48,600 nt of DNA, from NCBI GenBank assembly GCA_020442465.1, contig JAGRJY010000110.1, forward strand, positions 1 through 48,600. Direction: 5' to 3'. Shown in pieces: positions 37,749 to 48,525 of the stretch. Below the pieces are notes generated by a model. It searched no databases. It worked only from the letters and a program-made list of their open reading frames with translations, and was not told the origin of the DNA. Every line of letters begins with the position of its first letter. Position 1 is the first letter of the stretch. The position numbers and the translations under genes are program-made. This stretch comes from Lysobacterales bacterium. GTDB lineage: Bacteria > Pseudomonadota > Gammaproteobacteria > Xanthomonadales > Xanthomonadaceae.

Positions 37749-38848
37749 GCCAGAGCATGTCTAACCACCGTGGCTTGCGGTCAGCCGGCTTCAGTGTTGT
37801 CGAAGTGTTGGTCTCGCTAGTACTGGGCTTGTTGATCGTTGGCGCCGCGCTGACTGTCTTCCTGTCCAACCGGCAGACCTACCGCGTGGCAGAAGCACTT
37901 GCACGAATTCAGGAATCGTCCCGGGCCAGTTTCGAGATCATGGCTCGGGACCTGCGTGCAGGCGGATTGAACCCCTGTGAAGCTGGCATTCCTATCTACA
38001 ACGTGCTGAGCAACGCGGGCACGGTTTGGTGGAGCGGCCCTGATGGAACCGCCGGCGACAATTTCGTTCTTGGATTCGAGTCCGCGACCACATTGCCTGG
38101 GGTGGCGACGGGAAGCAGCGTCGGTCAGAGGGTGGCGGGGACTGATGCCCTTCAGCTGATCTCCGCACAGTCTCGGGGCGTGGTCGTTGGGGACCACAAC
38201 CCGAGAACGAGTTCGCGAGGAGCGCTGGCCGCGTTCACCATGGCATTGAATACGACCTCGCACGGCATCGTTACCAACGACATCGTGCTGGTTTGTGACT
38301 TCCAACAGGGAGCAATTTTTCAGGCGCGAGGCGTTGCGTCGGGGAGCGCGAACATTCGTCACGCGGTCAGCGGAAACCCGGGAAATTCGCGCAACAAGTT
38401 GGACAATGCTGCCTCGACCATCTTCTACCGCTACGGTTGCTTCCAGGGTCTTGAAACGGTCGCTGGCGATGCCTGCCGCGATCCCGATCCGTCGCGGGTC
38501 GATCCTCCTCGTCAGTGGCCGGCGTTGATCGCCGAGTTGTCGGCCTCGCGCTGGTACGTGGCGAACAACAGTCAGGGCAATTCCTCGCTGGTACGGGAAA
38601 CCCTGCAGAACAATGCCGGCACGCTATCCGTGGTGCAGGTGGAAGTGGTGCGCAACGTTGTCGCGTTTCAGTTGCAGTATCTGGAAGATACCTACAAGGA
38701 CGCCGACTCAGTGATCAATTGGTCTGACGTTTCTGCGGTGCGGGTCAACTTGACCTTGCAGAGTGACGAGGCGGTTGCTGACGACGGTGTGACCCGGGCG
38801 CAGCGGAATTTTGTTCATACTTTGGCATTGAGAGGGCGCACCGAATGA
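37745..38848 (+). CDS. pilW: minor pilin PilW
   Basis: 367 aa. The leader SAGFSVVEVLVSLVLGLLIVGAALTVF has the prepilin cleavage site with Glu5. The body contains FEIMARDLRAGGLNPC, typical of PilW. The family's usual length and position are kept. The start overlaps the stop of pilV and the end overlaps pilX, so the three are translationally linked. The lower GC and freer codon choice compared with neighbours are typical of surface-exposed minor pilins. Confidence 0.93.
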   Translation: MSQSMSNHRGLRSAGFSVVEVLVSLVLGLLIVGAALTVFLSNRQTYRVAEALARIQESSRASFEIMARDLRAGGLNPCEAGIPIYNVLSNAGTVWWSGPDGTAGDNFVLGFESATTLPGVATGSSVGQRVAGTDALQLISAQSRGVVVGDHNPRTSSRGALAAFTMALNTTSHGIVTNDIVLVCDFQQGAIFQARGVASGSANIRHAVSGNPGNSRNKLDNAASTIFYRYGCFQGLETVAGDACRDPDPSRVDPPRQWPALIAELSASRWYVANNSQGNSSLVRETLQNNAGTLSVVQVEVVRNVVAFQLQYLEDTYKDADSVINWSDVSAVRVNLTLQSDEAVADDGVTRAQRNFVHTLALRGRTE

Positions 38849-39387
38849 TCGCGCGCACGCACAGCATTCGCGCTTTCGCTCGACAGAAGGGCGCGGCGCT
38901 TACTATTGTCCTCATCCTCCTGTTGGTAGTGACCCTGCTGGGTTTGGCGAGCACGAGATCTTCGTTGCTTCAGGAGCGCATGAGTACCTCCATGTACGAT
39001 CGCGCGCTTGCCTTCCAGACCGCCGAAGCGGCGCTGCGCGAGGGCGAAGATGACGCGGCGAGCCGTCCTGTTCCGGCTGCGGGTTGTTCGGCGGGGCAAT
39101 GTGGTTTTCCCAACCCCACGGCGGCACCGGTGTGGACAGTCGAGTCGAACTGGACCGGTGCGCCAACCGTCACAATTGCTCTGGACAGCGGGCTCACCCT
39201 CACCGCCCAGTACCTGATTGAGGTGCTTGCAGTGGAGGTCCCCGTGAATCCGGAAGACTGCACCACCTTCATCGACGTCAGCGCGGCGGAATGTACCGGC
39301 AACGGCGCACGCTACCGGGTCACCGCCCGCAGCCGTGCCACCGATCGCGCCAGTGTGACGCTTCAATCCATTTATGCGGTTCCCTGA
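38845..39387 (+). CDS. pilX: minor pilin PilX
   Basis: 180 aa. It lacks the usual prepilin Glu-containing GFTLIE motif; instead KGAALTIVLILLLVVTLLGLAST opens the hydrophobic helix, as in PilX proteins (GAAL-type processing site). MSTSMYDRALAFQTAEAALREGE matches PilX. A possible partner of PilY1, which begins 9 bp after its stop. Confidence 0.9.
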   Translation: MIARTHSIRAFARQKGAALTIVLILLLVVTLLGLASTRSSLLQERMSTSMYDRALAFQTAEAALREGEDDAASRPVPAAGCSAGQCGFPNPTAAPVWTVESNWTGAPTVTIALDSGLTLTAQYLIEVLAVEVPVNPEDCTTFIDVSAAECTGNGARYRVTARSRATDRASVTLQSIYAVP

Positions 39388-39396
39388 GGCAAGTCT

Positions 39397-42300
39397 ATGA
39401 ACGCCAACTATCGAGTGCACCCCAAGGCCAGTTCGCGCCGCGACCGTCGCGTCGCCGTCATGGCATCCTTTCTTCTCACTCTGGTGGGAGCGGGGCCGGC
39501 GCTCGCTGCGCTGACTATCCCGAACATTCCGCTCGAATCCGGCGCACAGTTCCCGCCGCCGAACGTGGTGTTCATCCTCGATGACTCCGGGTCGATGGAG
39601 TATTACGCGATGCCGCGCAATATTTCGAGCCGCAACAGTCTCGATGACGACCTGACGGACAAGTACTTCAAGAACAACACGATCTACTACAACCCGAACA
39701 AGACCTACCGAGCCTGGATCAAGGCAGACGGTTCACGCTTTACCGACGGCCGTTCGCTGAACAGCGTCTGGGACCACCCCAGCCTGCGTTCGACATCGAC
39801 GAATATCAGCGGCAGCACGCACACCTATTTCGAAGCCAAGTCGGGCGTCAGCAATGCGACCGGTTTCAGTGATGTCTATCGCTATCAGATCCGCTCCGTG
39901 AATGGCACCGTGCGTGTGGTGCGCAGCCAGTGGGAGCAGGGTACGCCGCCGAACGAGATCACCTATACGTACAGTGGTCTCGAAGATCGGGACGGCAACG
40001 ACAACTACAGGAACTACCAGGAGTGGACCGTGCCGTCAGGCGCGACGCGCCTGGAAGTCAGTCTGTCGGGCGGCCAGCACGGCAGCAACAGCAGCGCGAC
40101 GAACAACAATGGCGGTGGTGCCGATCTGTACATTGATGACGACACGACACCGAACAGCGGACCGACCTGTACTTCGACCTCCAACAACAACAATGAATTC
40201 TGCGCGGTCAACAATCCGAACAGTGGCACGTGGTCGGCGATCATCCGCTCCGACTCGAACTACAAGAACGTGACGATGACGATCCGCATCATCACGGACA
40301 GCGGAGACCCGAACACCGGCGTGAACAATGCCGGCTGCAGCACCAGCACGTCCGGCAACGACTGGCGGCGCTGCACGTTCGCCACGCCGACCGGCCGTAG
40401 CGAGGCCGACGAAATCACCAACTTCGCGACGTGGTACTCCTACCACAGCACGCGCATGAAGACGGCCAAGTCCGGCGCCGGCGAGGCGTTCTCCCAGATC
40501 GGTCGCAACTTCCGTGTTGGTTTTGATTCGATCTGGAACCGCGACCTGTCGAACAGTACCATCAGTACCAGCGGCAGCAATCCGGCCTTCCAGATTCCAG
40601 TGAACACCAACGGTGGTCTGTTCGAGAGTACAAACAAGTCCGACTGGTATGACTATCTGTATGCTTCCAACGGCAACAGCGGCACGCCCTTGCAGGGCGC
40701 CCTGCAGCGCGCGGGGCGCTACTTCCAGCGCAACGCCAGCGCGGGGCCGTGGGGCCCGGGTGCTGCTGCCGATCAGCTGAGTTGCCGGCAGAGCTTCGCA
40801 ATTCTGACGACGGACGGTTTCTGGAACAACACGTCGGGGTACTCCGCTCTGGGTGATGTCGATGGCACCAGCGGACCGACGATCACCAGTTCGCGCGGTC
40901 AGTCGTACCAGTACACGCGTCAGCGTCCGTTCTGTGACAACAATCAGGCCGGTGGCGTCAACGCGGAATGCTCGAGCAGCAGCAGCGACAATGCCGACGA
41001 CACGCTCGCCGACGTGGCAATGTACTACTGGAACCACGACCTGCGCAGTGACCTGGAGAACAACGTCGCGGTGTCGCCGGATGACCCGGCTTTCTGGCAG
41101 CACATGGTCACTTTCGGCGTGTCGATCGGCTTGCCGGGCACGCTGGATCCGAACACCGACCTGCCTTCGCTGAAGAATGGTTCGAAGGGGTGGCCGGACC
41201 CGACCGACAGTGAGAATGCCGATCGCATCGACGACCTGTTCCACACGTCCGTCAACGGTCATGGCCAGTTCGTGTTGGCCAACGACTCGGATGAGTTCCA
41301 GCGCGCGCTGCAGGAAGCGTTTGCGGTCGTGTCCCAGCGTCAGGGTTCAGCCTCGAACGTGACGGCGAACAGCACCTCGTTCTCGACCAACACGCTGCTC
41401 TTCCAGGCGCGCTACACGACCGGCCGCTGGAGCGGCGAGCTGGTGGCGTTCGATGCCACCTCGGCAGGCCTTGCCGCCACGCCTCGCTGGGTTGCATCGG
41501 AACAGATCCCCGCATGGAATTCGCGCAACTTCTTCACATGGAATGGTACGTCCGGCACCAGTTTCCCGACCGCCAGTCAGCTTCTCTTGCTTGACCAGAG
41601 TCTTCGCGCCAACGGGCCGGTGAATGCCGCCAACAATGTTCAGTACCTCAAGGGCAATCGCAGCATGGAGGCGCAGAACGACGATGGGGCCGGGCCTGAT
41701 GAACTCCTGCGTAATCGCGTGTCGCCGCTGGGCGATATCGTCAATTCGTCGCCGTTCTACGTGAAGGACACCGATACGCTCTATGTGGGTGGCAACGACG
41801 GCATGATGCATGCACTCAATGCCAGCAGCGGCGCGGAGCTTTTCACCTACGTGCCGGGGTCGATCAACTTCTCGCGGCTCGCCACACTCAGCGATCCTTT
41901 CTACACTCATGAGTATTTCGTGGACGGTCCTATTGCGGTGAGCTCGCTGCGGCAGACGCCCGGCAAGAATTATCTGGTTGGGACGCTCGGTCGTGGAGGC
42001 AAGGCGATCTATGGTCTAGACGTCACGGATCCGACCAACTTCGGCAACTCCAAAGTGCTGTGGGAGAAGACCGACTCCGACATGGGGTTTGTTCTCGGTG
42101 AACCCCTGATTGCCACCTTGAACGACGCTTCGAATTCCAAGGTCGCAATCATTGGCAATGGCATCAAGAGTACGGGTGGTTCAGCGGTTTTGTTCGTGGT
42201 GCGTCTCAGCGACGGCGACATTCTGCACAAGATCAATACTGGAGCGAACACGTCGGAGAACGGTTTGTTCGCGCCGCGTGGTGCGGACCTCGACGGCAAC

Positions 42301-43179
42301 GGAACAGTAGACTACGTCTATGCCGGTGATCAGCTCGGCAACATCTGGAAGTTCGACTTCACAGGAGATACTCCATCCGTGGGCGTTGGTGGGACACCAC
42401 TGTTCACGACGGCTACCAACCAGCCCATTACGGCGGGCCTGGCCTTGGCGCGTGATCCGCAGACTCGTCTCGTCTGGGTATACGCGGGTACCGGCAGCTT
42501 CATTTACACCGAAGATGTGCTTGCACCGAACAAGACGGCGGAGCAATCCATCTATGCGGTTATTGACATGAAGCTTTCGGACGCGAGCTACACCGAGACG
42601 ACGCTCTCTCGTGCCGACTTGAAGGAGCGCACAATCGCCGCAGTGGGCACGATCGACGGCCGCATCGTGCGCGGATTCGAGCCGCCGGGTGACCTGCCTC
42701 CTGGCAAGCTCGGCTGGTATCTCGACCTCGATCAGCCCACGCTTGGCGAGCGCGTGGTGACGCGTCCGCAGGTGATCGGCACGGCCCTGTTCTTCGCCAG
42801 CCGTATCCCGCCGCAGGACAATACATGCGACGCCGGCGGCACCGGCTTCATCAACGCGCTCGATGCCTTCACCGGCACCAGCACCGACCAGCCGTTCTTC
42901 GATGCCAACAACGACGGCGAGTTCGACGACGACGACAACGTGCCCGGAAGTGGCGGCGGCGGTGGCGGCGGTGGTGGTGGTGGTGGCGGCGGCGGCGGCG
43001 GCGGTGATGACCCGGTTCCGGTTGGGTCGCTCGGCCTCGACTCCATGCCGACGGCCGGTGCCGTGGTCGATGACATCGTGTTCTTCGGCACCACCGGTGG
43101 TGACGCCGAGGACGAGAAGATCAATGCCGAGACCGCCGTGCGCAAGCGCGCCTCCTGGGTGGAGCTGGTCAACGAGTAA
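39397..43179 (+). CDS. pilY1: pilus tip adhesin/assembly factor PilY1
   Basis: 1,260 aa, exported. The N-terminal von Willebrand A-like part has the metal motif DDSGSM (Asp62, Ser64, Ser66). The C-terminal third is the PilY1 beta-propeller (VGGNDGMMHALNASSG, GRGGKAIYGLDV). A calcium site lies at about 964-972 (DLDGNGTVD), matching the calcium-binding loop known in PilY1, and another Asp-rich loop at 1169-1180 (DANNDGEFDDDD). An 18-glycine run at 1186-1203 follows. PilY1 opposes retraction and mediates surface sensing and attachment. Confidence 0.95.
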   Translation: MNANYRVHPKASSRRDRRVAVMASFLLTLVGAGPALAALTIPNIPLESGAQFPPPNVVFILDDSGSMEYYAMPRNISSRNSLDDDLTDKYFKNNTIYYNPNKTYRAWIKADGSRFTDGRSLNSVWDHPSLRSTSTNISGSTHTYFEAKSGVSNATGFSDVYRYQIRSVNGTVRVVRSQWEQGTPPNEITYTYSGLEDRDGNDNYRNYQEWTVPSGATRLEVSLSGGQHGSNSSATNNNGGGADLYIDDDTTPNSGPTCTSTSNNNNEFCAVNNPNSGTWSAIIRSDSNYKNVTMTIRIITDSGDPNTGVNNAGCSTSTSGNDWRRCTFATPTGRSEADEITNFATWYSYHSTRMKTAKSGAGEAFSQIGRNFRVGFDSIWNRDLSNSTISTSGSNPAFQIPVNTNGGLFESTNKSDWYDYLYASNGNSGTPLQGALQRAGRYFQRNASAGPWGPGAAADQLSCRQSFAILTTDGFWNNTSGYSALGDVDGTSGPTITSSRGQSYQYTRQRPFCDNNQAGGVNAECSSSSSDNADDTLADVAMYYWNHDLRSDLENNVAVSPDDPAFWQHMVTFGVSIGLPGTLDPNTDLPSLKNGSKGWPDPTDSENADRIDDLFHTSVNGHGQFVLANDSDEFQRALQEAFAVVSQRQGSASNVTANSTSFSTNTLLFQARYTTGRWSGELVAFDATSAGLAATPRWVASEQIPAWNSRNFFTWNGTSGTSFPTASQLLLLDQSLRANGPVNAANNVQYLKGNRSMEAQNDDGAGPDELLRNRVSPLGDIVNSSPFYVKDTDTLYVGGNDGMMHALNASSGAELFTYVPGSINFSRLATLSDPFYTHEYFVDGPIAVSSLRQTPGKNYLVGTLGRGGKAIYGLDVTDPTNFGNSKVLWEKTDSDMGFVLGEPLIATLNDASNSKVAIIGNGIKSTGGSAVLFVVRLSDGDILHKINTGANTSENGLFAPRGADLDGNGTVDYVYAGDQLGNIWKFDFTGDTPSVGVGGTPLFTTATNQPITAGLALARDPQTRLVWVYAGTGSFIYTEDVLAPNKTAEQSIYAVIDMKLSDASYTETTLSRADLKERTIAAVGTIDGRIVRGFEPPGDLPPGKLGWYLDLDQPTLGERVVTRPQVIGTALFFASRIPPQDNTCDAGGTGFINALDAFTGTSTDQPFFDANNDGEFDDDDNVPGSGGGGGGGGGGGGGGGGGGDDPVPVGSLGLDSMPTAGAVVDDIVFFGTTGGDAEDEKINAETAVRKRASWVELVNE
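42952..43005 (+). repeat. GGN triplet repeat coding poly-glycine in pilY1
   Basis: Eighteen consecutive glycine codons (a mix of GGC and GGT) form a triplet microsatellite inside pilY1, directly after an Asp-rich calcium-like loop. Slippage in units of three would change linker length without breaking the frame. Confidence 0.95.
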
Positions 43180-43187
43180 GCGGAATC

Positions 43188-43219
43188 GCCCGTCGCGGTC
43201 GGAGCAGACCGCGACGGGC
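43188..43219. terminator. perfect hairpin between pilY1 and pilE
   Basis: A perfect 13-bp stem (43188-43200 with 43207-43219) with a 6-nt loop starts 9 bases after the pilY1 stop. No T-run follows, so it may lower read-through or protect the upstream message rather than stop transcription fully. pilE begins 195 bp later. Confidence 0.75.
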
Positions 43220-43413
43220 ACAGTCCGACGCAGGGCGTCGCTGTGTTGTGCCGGATTTCGTGTCGTCCATCCAGCTTGTTTCGGTACGGACGCGGTAGAC
43301 TCTTGACGAGCAAGGCGGCAGGCTCGGCACGGCATGTGCCTTGACCGGTTCAAGTCGGGAAATTCGCGTCATCGACTCCGCTGGCGTTCCGAACACGAGG
43401 GAGTGAAAGCGTC

Positions 43414-43821
43414 ATGACGAACCGCAAACATGCCCAGGGTTTCACGATGATCGAAATCACCATCGTGCTCCTGATCGTCGGCATCATTGCCGCCGTGGCG
43501 ATTCCCAGCTATCAGGACTCAGTGCGAAAGGGGCGGCGGGCCACGGCACAGGCCTGCTTGACCGAAGTGTCGCAGTTCATGGAGCGCTTCTACGCCACGC
43601 AGCTGACGTACGCCGGGGCAGCCATCCCCAATCTGCAGTGCATCACCGAGTTGAATGGCTTCTACGCGTTTTCGTTCCCCGCCGCGGCCACCCAGGCTGC
43701 TTACACGGTGCAGGCGGCTCCCGTTGCGGGCAGTGCGCAAGTCGGTGACAAGTGCGGCACCATGACGCTCAATCAGGCGGGTGCGAAGACGCCCGGAAAC
43801 CCGCCGGACTGCTGGCGCTGA
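43414..43821 (+). CDS. pilE: type IV pilin-like protein PilE
   Basis: 135 aa. The leader is short (MTNRKHAQG) with cleavage before FTMIEITIVLLIVGIIAAVAIPSYQ, the classic pilin helix with Glu5. The C-terminal Cys pair (KCGTMT...PPDCWR) forms the D-region loop. It is the last gene of the minor pilin operon and matches PilE, a minor pilin in Pseudomonas and Xanthomonas. GAGGGAG lies 15 to 9 bases before the ATG. The pilin fold is certain; the minor role rests on its operon. Confidence 0.92.
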   Translation: MTNRKHAQGFTMIEITIVLLIVGIIAAVAIPSYQDSVRKGRRATAQACLTEVSQFMERFYATQLTYAGAAIPNLQCITELNGFYAFSFPAAATQAAYTVQAAPVAGSAQVGDKCGTMTLNQAGAKTPGNPPDCWR

Positions 43822-44015
43822 TCGGCTCTGCCGCTTGGGTCGTGTCCGTGGGACTGGGTCGGTCCATTCCGAAGAGAAGCTCCCAGGCGCGTTCGTGGCA
43901 GCCGGATCGGCGTGTCGCGGCCCACTGGTACATGGCGGGTCGGCCTGACACATGCTTGGCGAAGCCGGCCAGGCCACTTCGCAGCATCATTCGTTGAGCA
44001 CCGAGCGGATCGGGC

Positions 44016-44049
44016 AAAAAAGAAGGCCTGCATCGCTGCAGGCCTTCTT
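44016..44049 (-). terminator. terminator of tRNA-Asn
   Basis: A perfect 13-bp stem (44020-44032 with 44037-44049), 4-nt loop, and a T-run on the minus strand (As at 44016-44021). It follows the tRNA CCA by 5 bases. Confidence 0.92.
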
Positions 44050-44054
44050 GAATT

Positions 44055-44131
44055 TGGCGCCCGAAGTTGGACTCGAACCAACGACCCCCTGATTAACAGT
44101 CAAGTGCTCTAACCGGCTGAGCTATTCGGGC
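44055..44131 (-). tRNA. tRNA-Asn (GTT)
   Basis: A complete 77-nt cloverleaf on the minus strand. The acceptor is GCCCGAA pairing with TTCGGGC, the discriminator G, and CCA is encoded. The anticodon loop CTGTTAA gives anticodon GTT. The T-loop is TTCGAGT. It has its own terminator and lies downstream of pilE in the opposite orientation. Confidence 0.98.
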
Positions 44132-44522
44132 GGGGTGAGCCGCGTATCATCGGGGTTCCCGGTAGCTTCGTCAAGCGTGTGCGGGCGGGCTGCGGAGCGG
44201 GGAAACGAACGACACCGAGCCTTGTTCAGCCTGTGGCGGAGGCGGCTGAGTGCTCAAGCTGAGCCGCATTCTGGAACGCGAAGCGCATGGTTCATGAGGC
44301 AATTGGGATCGTGCTGACCTGACCTGACCTGACCTGACCTGACCTGACCCGCGCACCGCGCACCGCGCACCGCGCACCGCGCATGGCGCATGGCGCATGG
44401 CGGATGGCGCAGGCGCAGGCGCATGGCGGATGGGTTTCCGGCGGCCGCCTCCGCCGGCGGTCCCGTTCGTCGATGGATGGCCCGTCATGGTTGTGCGCGC
44501 CTGACTGCTCCAGGTCTGCGTG
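44132..44522. repeat. gene-free stretch with tandem penta- and heptanucleotide arrays
   Basis: No gene is seen. The core is a run of seven exact CTGAC units (44314-44348), followed without gap by five CCGCGCA units (44349-44383), then degenerate TGGCGCA/TGGCGGA units to about 44430. The two arrays are of different unit length but abut. They sit between the tRNA-Asn promoter side and the end of the second fimT gene. Confidence 0.92.
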
Positions 44523-45068
44523 TCACAGCCCGGCGCACGCCTCCTCGATGCGCGGCGCGGTCGGGGTGTCGGTGCGCAAGCGCCCGCCATTGCTGAAGAT
44601 CAGCCCGAGTGCGCGTTTGGGTCCACGCCGGTCGCATAGTGTGAAGCTGACGTTCGATCCCGCCATGCCTCCGTTCGGCTGAAACACCAGTCGCCGCCGC
44701 CCAGTGGTGCTGATCAGTCTGGCGTTCACGCCGATCGACTCGTGGGTGAACACGCGGGTCTCGCTCGGGTTGCGCGCCCGATCTCCGTTGCTGTCCACGA
44801 ACGCGATCCATCCGAGGCTCCAGTCGTACTCGCCGCTGCAGGTGGTCTGGTCGGTGCTGGGGCAAAGCACGACTTGTTGTCCACGCACCAGAGCCGCTTG
44901 GGCCGAACTCATGATCGAGGACTGCATCGCCGATCGGGCGGCAGTGGCTTCGGTGGCCGCCATGGCGCTGCGGTAGGAAGGAATGGCAATGGTCAGCAGC
45001 ACCGTGATCGCGGCCAGGGCGATCATCAGTTCGGTGAGGGTGAAGCCGGCATTTCGTTGAGCGTGCAT
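44523..45068 (-). CDS. second FimT/GspH-family pseudopilin
   Basis: 181 aa from the ATG at 45068; an upstream ATG at 45119 lacks a ribosome site. The prepilin leader is HAQRNAGFTLTELMIALAAITVLLTIAIPSY with Glu5, and VVLCPSTDQTTC and SLGWIAFVDSNGDR mark the GspH/FimT fold, as in the operon copy. It stands alone on the opposite strand, separated by tRNA-Asn and the tandem arrays. It may be a duplicated or specialised minor pilin, for example a DNA-binding FimT-like one; that role is inference. Confidence 0.9.
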   Translation of the reverse strand: MHAQRNAGFTLTELMIALAAITVLLTIAIPSYRSAMAATEATAARSAMQSSIMSSAQAALVRGQQVVLCPSTDQTTCSGEYDWSLGWIAFVDSNGDRARNPSETRVFTHESIGVNARLISTTGRRRLVFQPNGGMAGSNVSFTLCDRRGPKRALGLIFSNGGRLRTDTPTAPRIEEACAGL

Positions 45069-45489
45069 GGTCGTCACTCGTGTAGGAAACGCGACCAGAT
45101 TGGATCCCGGCTCGTTCATCGGGAATCAGAATCGGGCGCCGTGCGCTCTAGGAAATTTCCGAAACTGGCTTGACGCCGGAGATCGGCCCTCCATCCCGGG
45201 CGGCCGTGGCGACTCATGCTTGGCTTCCCTTCCGGCTTTAGCAGCGGCTTGGGTTGCCTGCGCGATCGGCGCGAGAGGCGGCGGGACGCAATGGAAACCC
45301 GCCAGGTCAGGGTCCGGCGTGTGCGGTGGTCGCGAATGAGATGGCCGTGCCCAGCTCTTCGTCGTCACCGCGGCCGCCCCCGGGCGTCCCATGCATGGGA
45401 CGCAGGCGCGGATAGCGTCGTGGCAGGCGTCCGTGTGTGGGCGGGAAAGCAGCAGGACCTATAATCGAGGGTTTGCACCGGGGAGCGTG
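45069..45489. other. divergent fimT2/uvrB control region
   Basis: About 420 bp between the divergent starts of the second fimT gene and uvrB. No gene is seen. It holds the uvrB TATAAT box at 45460-45465 and an inverted GGAAATTTCC at about 45151-45160. I find no CTGT-N8-ACAG-type LexA box, though a lineage-specific LexA site could be missed. Confidence 0.5.
45460..45465 (+). promoter_or_regulatory. -10 box of uvrB
   Basis: An exact TATAAT lies 24 bases before the uvrB ATG. The -35 position has no good TTGACA match, so it probably relies on an activator or a diverged -35. Confidence 0.6.
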
Positions 45490-47496
<2,007 letters not shown>

Positions 47497-47501
47497 CAGC
47501 C

Positions 47502-48395
47502 ATGCGGACACGGCGCATTGTCTGGTTCGGACTGGCAATCGCGTGTGCTGCGCACGACGCGCAGGCGTCGTACGCGCAGATGCGGCTCGACCTTGCGCCA
47601 CTCGCGATCGCTATCGGCGCTGCAGCAGGCGCCTTGGTGGGTGGGGCCGAGCTGCTTTGCGCTCGCGCAGGACTGCAACATCGTTGGTTGCGTCCGGCGA
47701 TGCTGGGAGGCGGAGCCTTGATCGCCGGATTGATTGCTTTCGTGCTGCGCGCGCCGTCGGATGCGAGGCTGCTGGGCGGGCTCGTGGCGTATGCCGAACT
47801 GCTGATCTGGGCGCCGCTGCTGTCGCGGTGGTTGCCGCTGCGTGCATGGGTGCGGACGATTCTGCTGCTGGTTCCAGCTGCATGGTTGCTGGCATCGGCC
47901 TCCGTCGCGCCGCGATATCGCGGCGAGCTCGACTGGCTGTTCGGCACCGGTTTGGTCGTCTGGGCCCTGCTGTCGTACTTCGCCGGTGATGGGGGCGGTC
48001 GCTCACGCGGCTCGTCGGCCCGGGTCCTGCACGAACCGGGACCTGCCGGCGTCCGTTCGGTGCTGGCTCTGGATCGCGCCTTCGCCGCCAGCGATCACCT
48101 TGCGCGAGCGTGCGCTCGTGCCGCGAACGTCGTTCTCGGGCACGCCGGTGCACCCAGCCGCATCCTGATTGTATTCGTGGCGGTGTACGCCATCGGCGGC
48201 GGTTGTGTGTTCGCGGACGTACCACTTCTCGGTGGCGTGTTTCTCTCGTCGGCAGGAGCAGTTCCGGGCACGCCGCAGGCGCCGGTCGAGGCGGGGCCGG
48301 GCGCTGCCGCGTATTGGCTGACGTTCGGCCTCGTTCCGTCCGCGCTTCTGGCGCTGCTCAGCTGGCCGCTTTGGCGGAAACCTCCGGCCGGATAG
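47502..48395 (+). CDS. multi-pass membrane protein of unknown family
   Basis: 297 aa, 5 bp after uvrB and probably in its transcript. The first residues resemble a signal or first membrane helix (IVWFGLAIACAAHDAQA). About six further hydrophobic helices are visible, with a polar loop near residues 165-200 (GDGGGRSRGSSARV). I recognise no domain. It stops at 48393-48395, and nothing but the tRNA-Val promoter region lies beyond. Confidence 0.75.
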   Translation: MRTRRIVWFGLAIACAAHDAQASYAQMRLDLAPLAIAIGAAAGALVGGAELLCARAGLQHRWLRPAMLGGGALIAGLIAFVLRAPSDARLLGGLVAYAELLIWAPLLSRWLPLRAWVRTILLLVPAAWLLASASVAPRYRGELDWLFGTGLVVWALLSYFAGDGGGRSRGSSARVLHEPGPAGVRSVLALDRAFAASDHLARACARAANVVLGHAGAPSRILIVFVAVYAIGGGCVFADVPLLGGVFLSSAGAVPGTPQAPVEAGPGAAAYWLTFGLVPSALLALLSWPLWRKPPAG

Positions 48396-48525
48396 GCCGC
48401 GGATCCCTTGCAAAGAGACCTTGACGGGTCAGTCGGAGGCTCCCCGCATCGCGTGGACAATGAGGACATGCATCGCTATACTGGCGCGCTTCGTGGTTCG
48501 CCGTGCGATTCCGGCGGTCCGCAAA

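Noticed and set aside
40036..41262. 408-aa open frame antisense to pilY1
   Set aside because: A shadow of a large conserved gene, without ribosome site or domain.
42181..43353. 390-aa open frame antisense to the pilY1 C-terminus
   Set aside because: Contains a poly-Thr/Ala run mirroring the glycine repeat; not a real protein.
45069..45489. a LexA (SOS) box before uvrB
   Set aside because: No CTGT-N8-ACAG-type dyad was found; only a short GGAAATTTCC palindrome is present.
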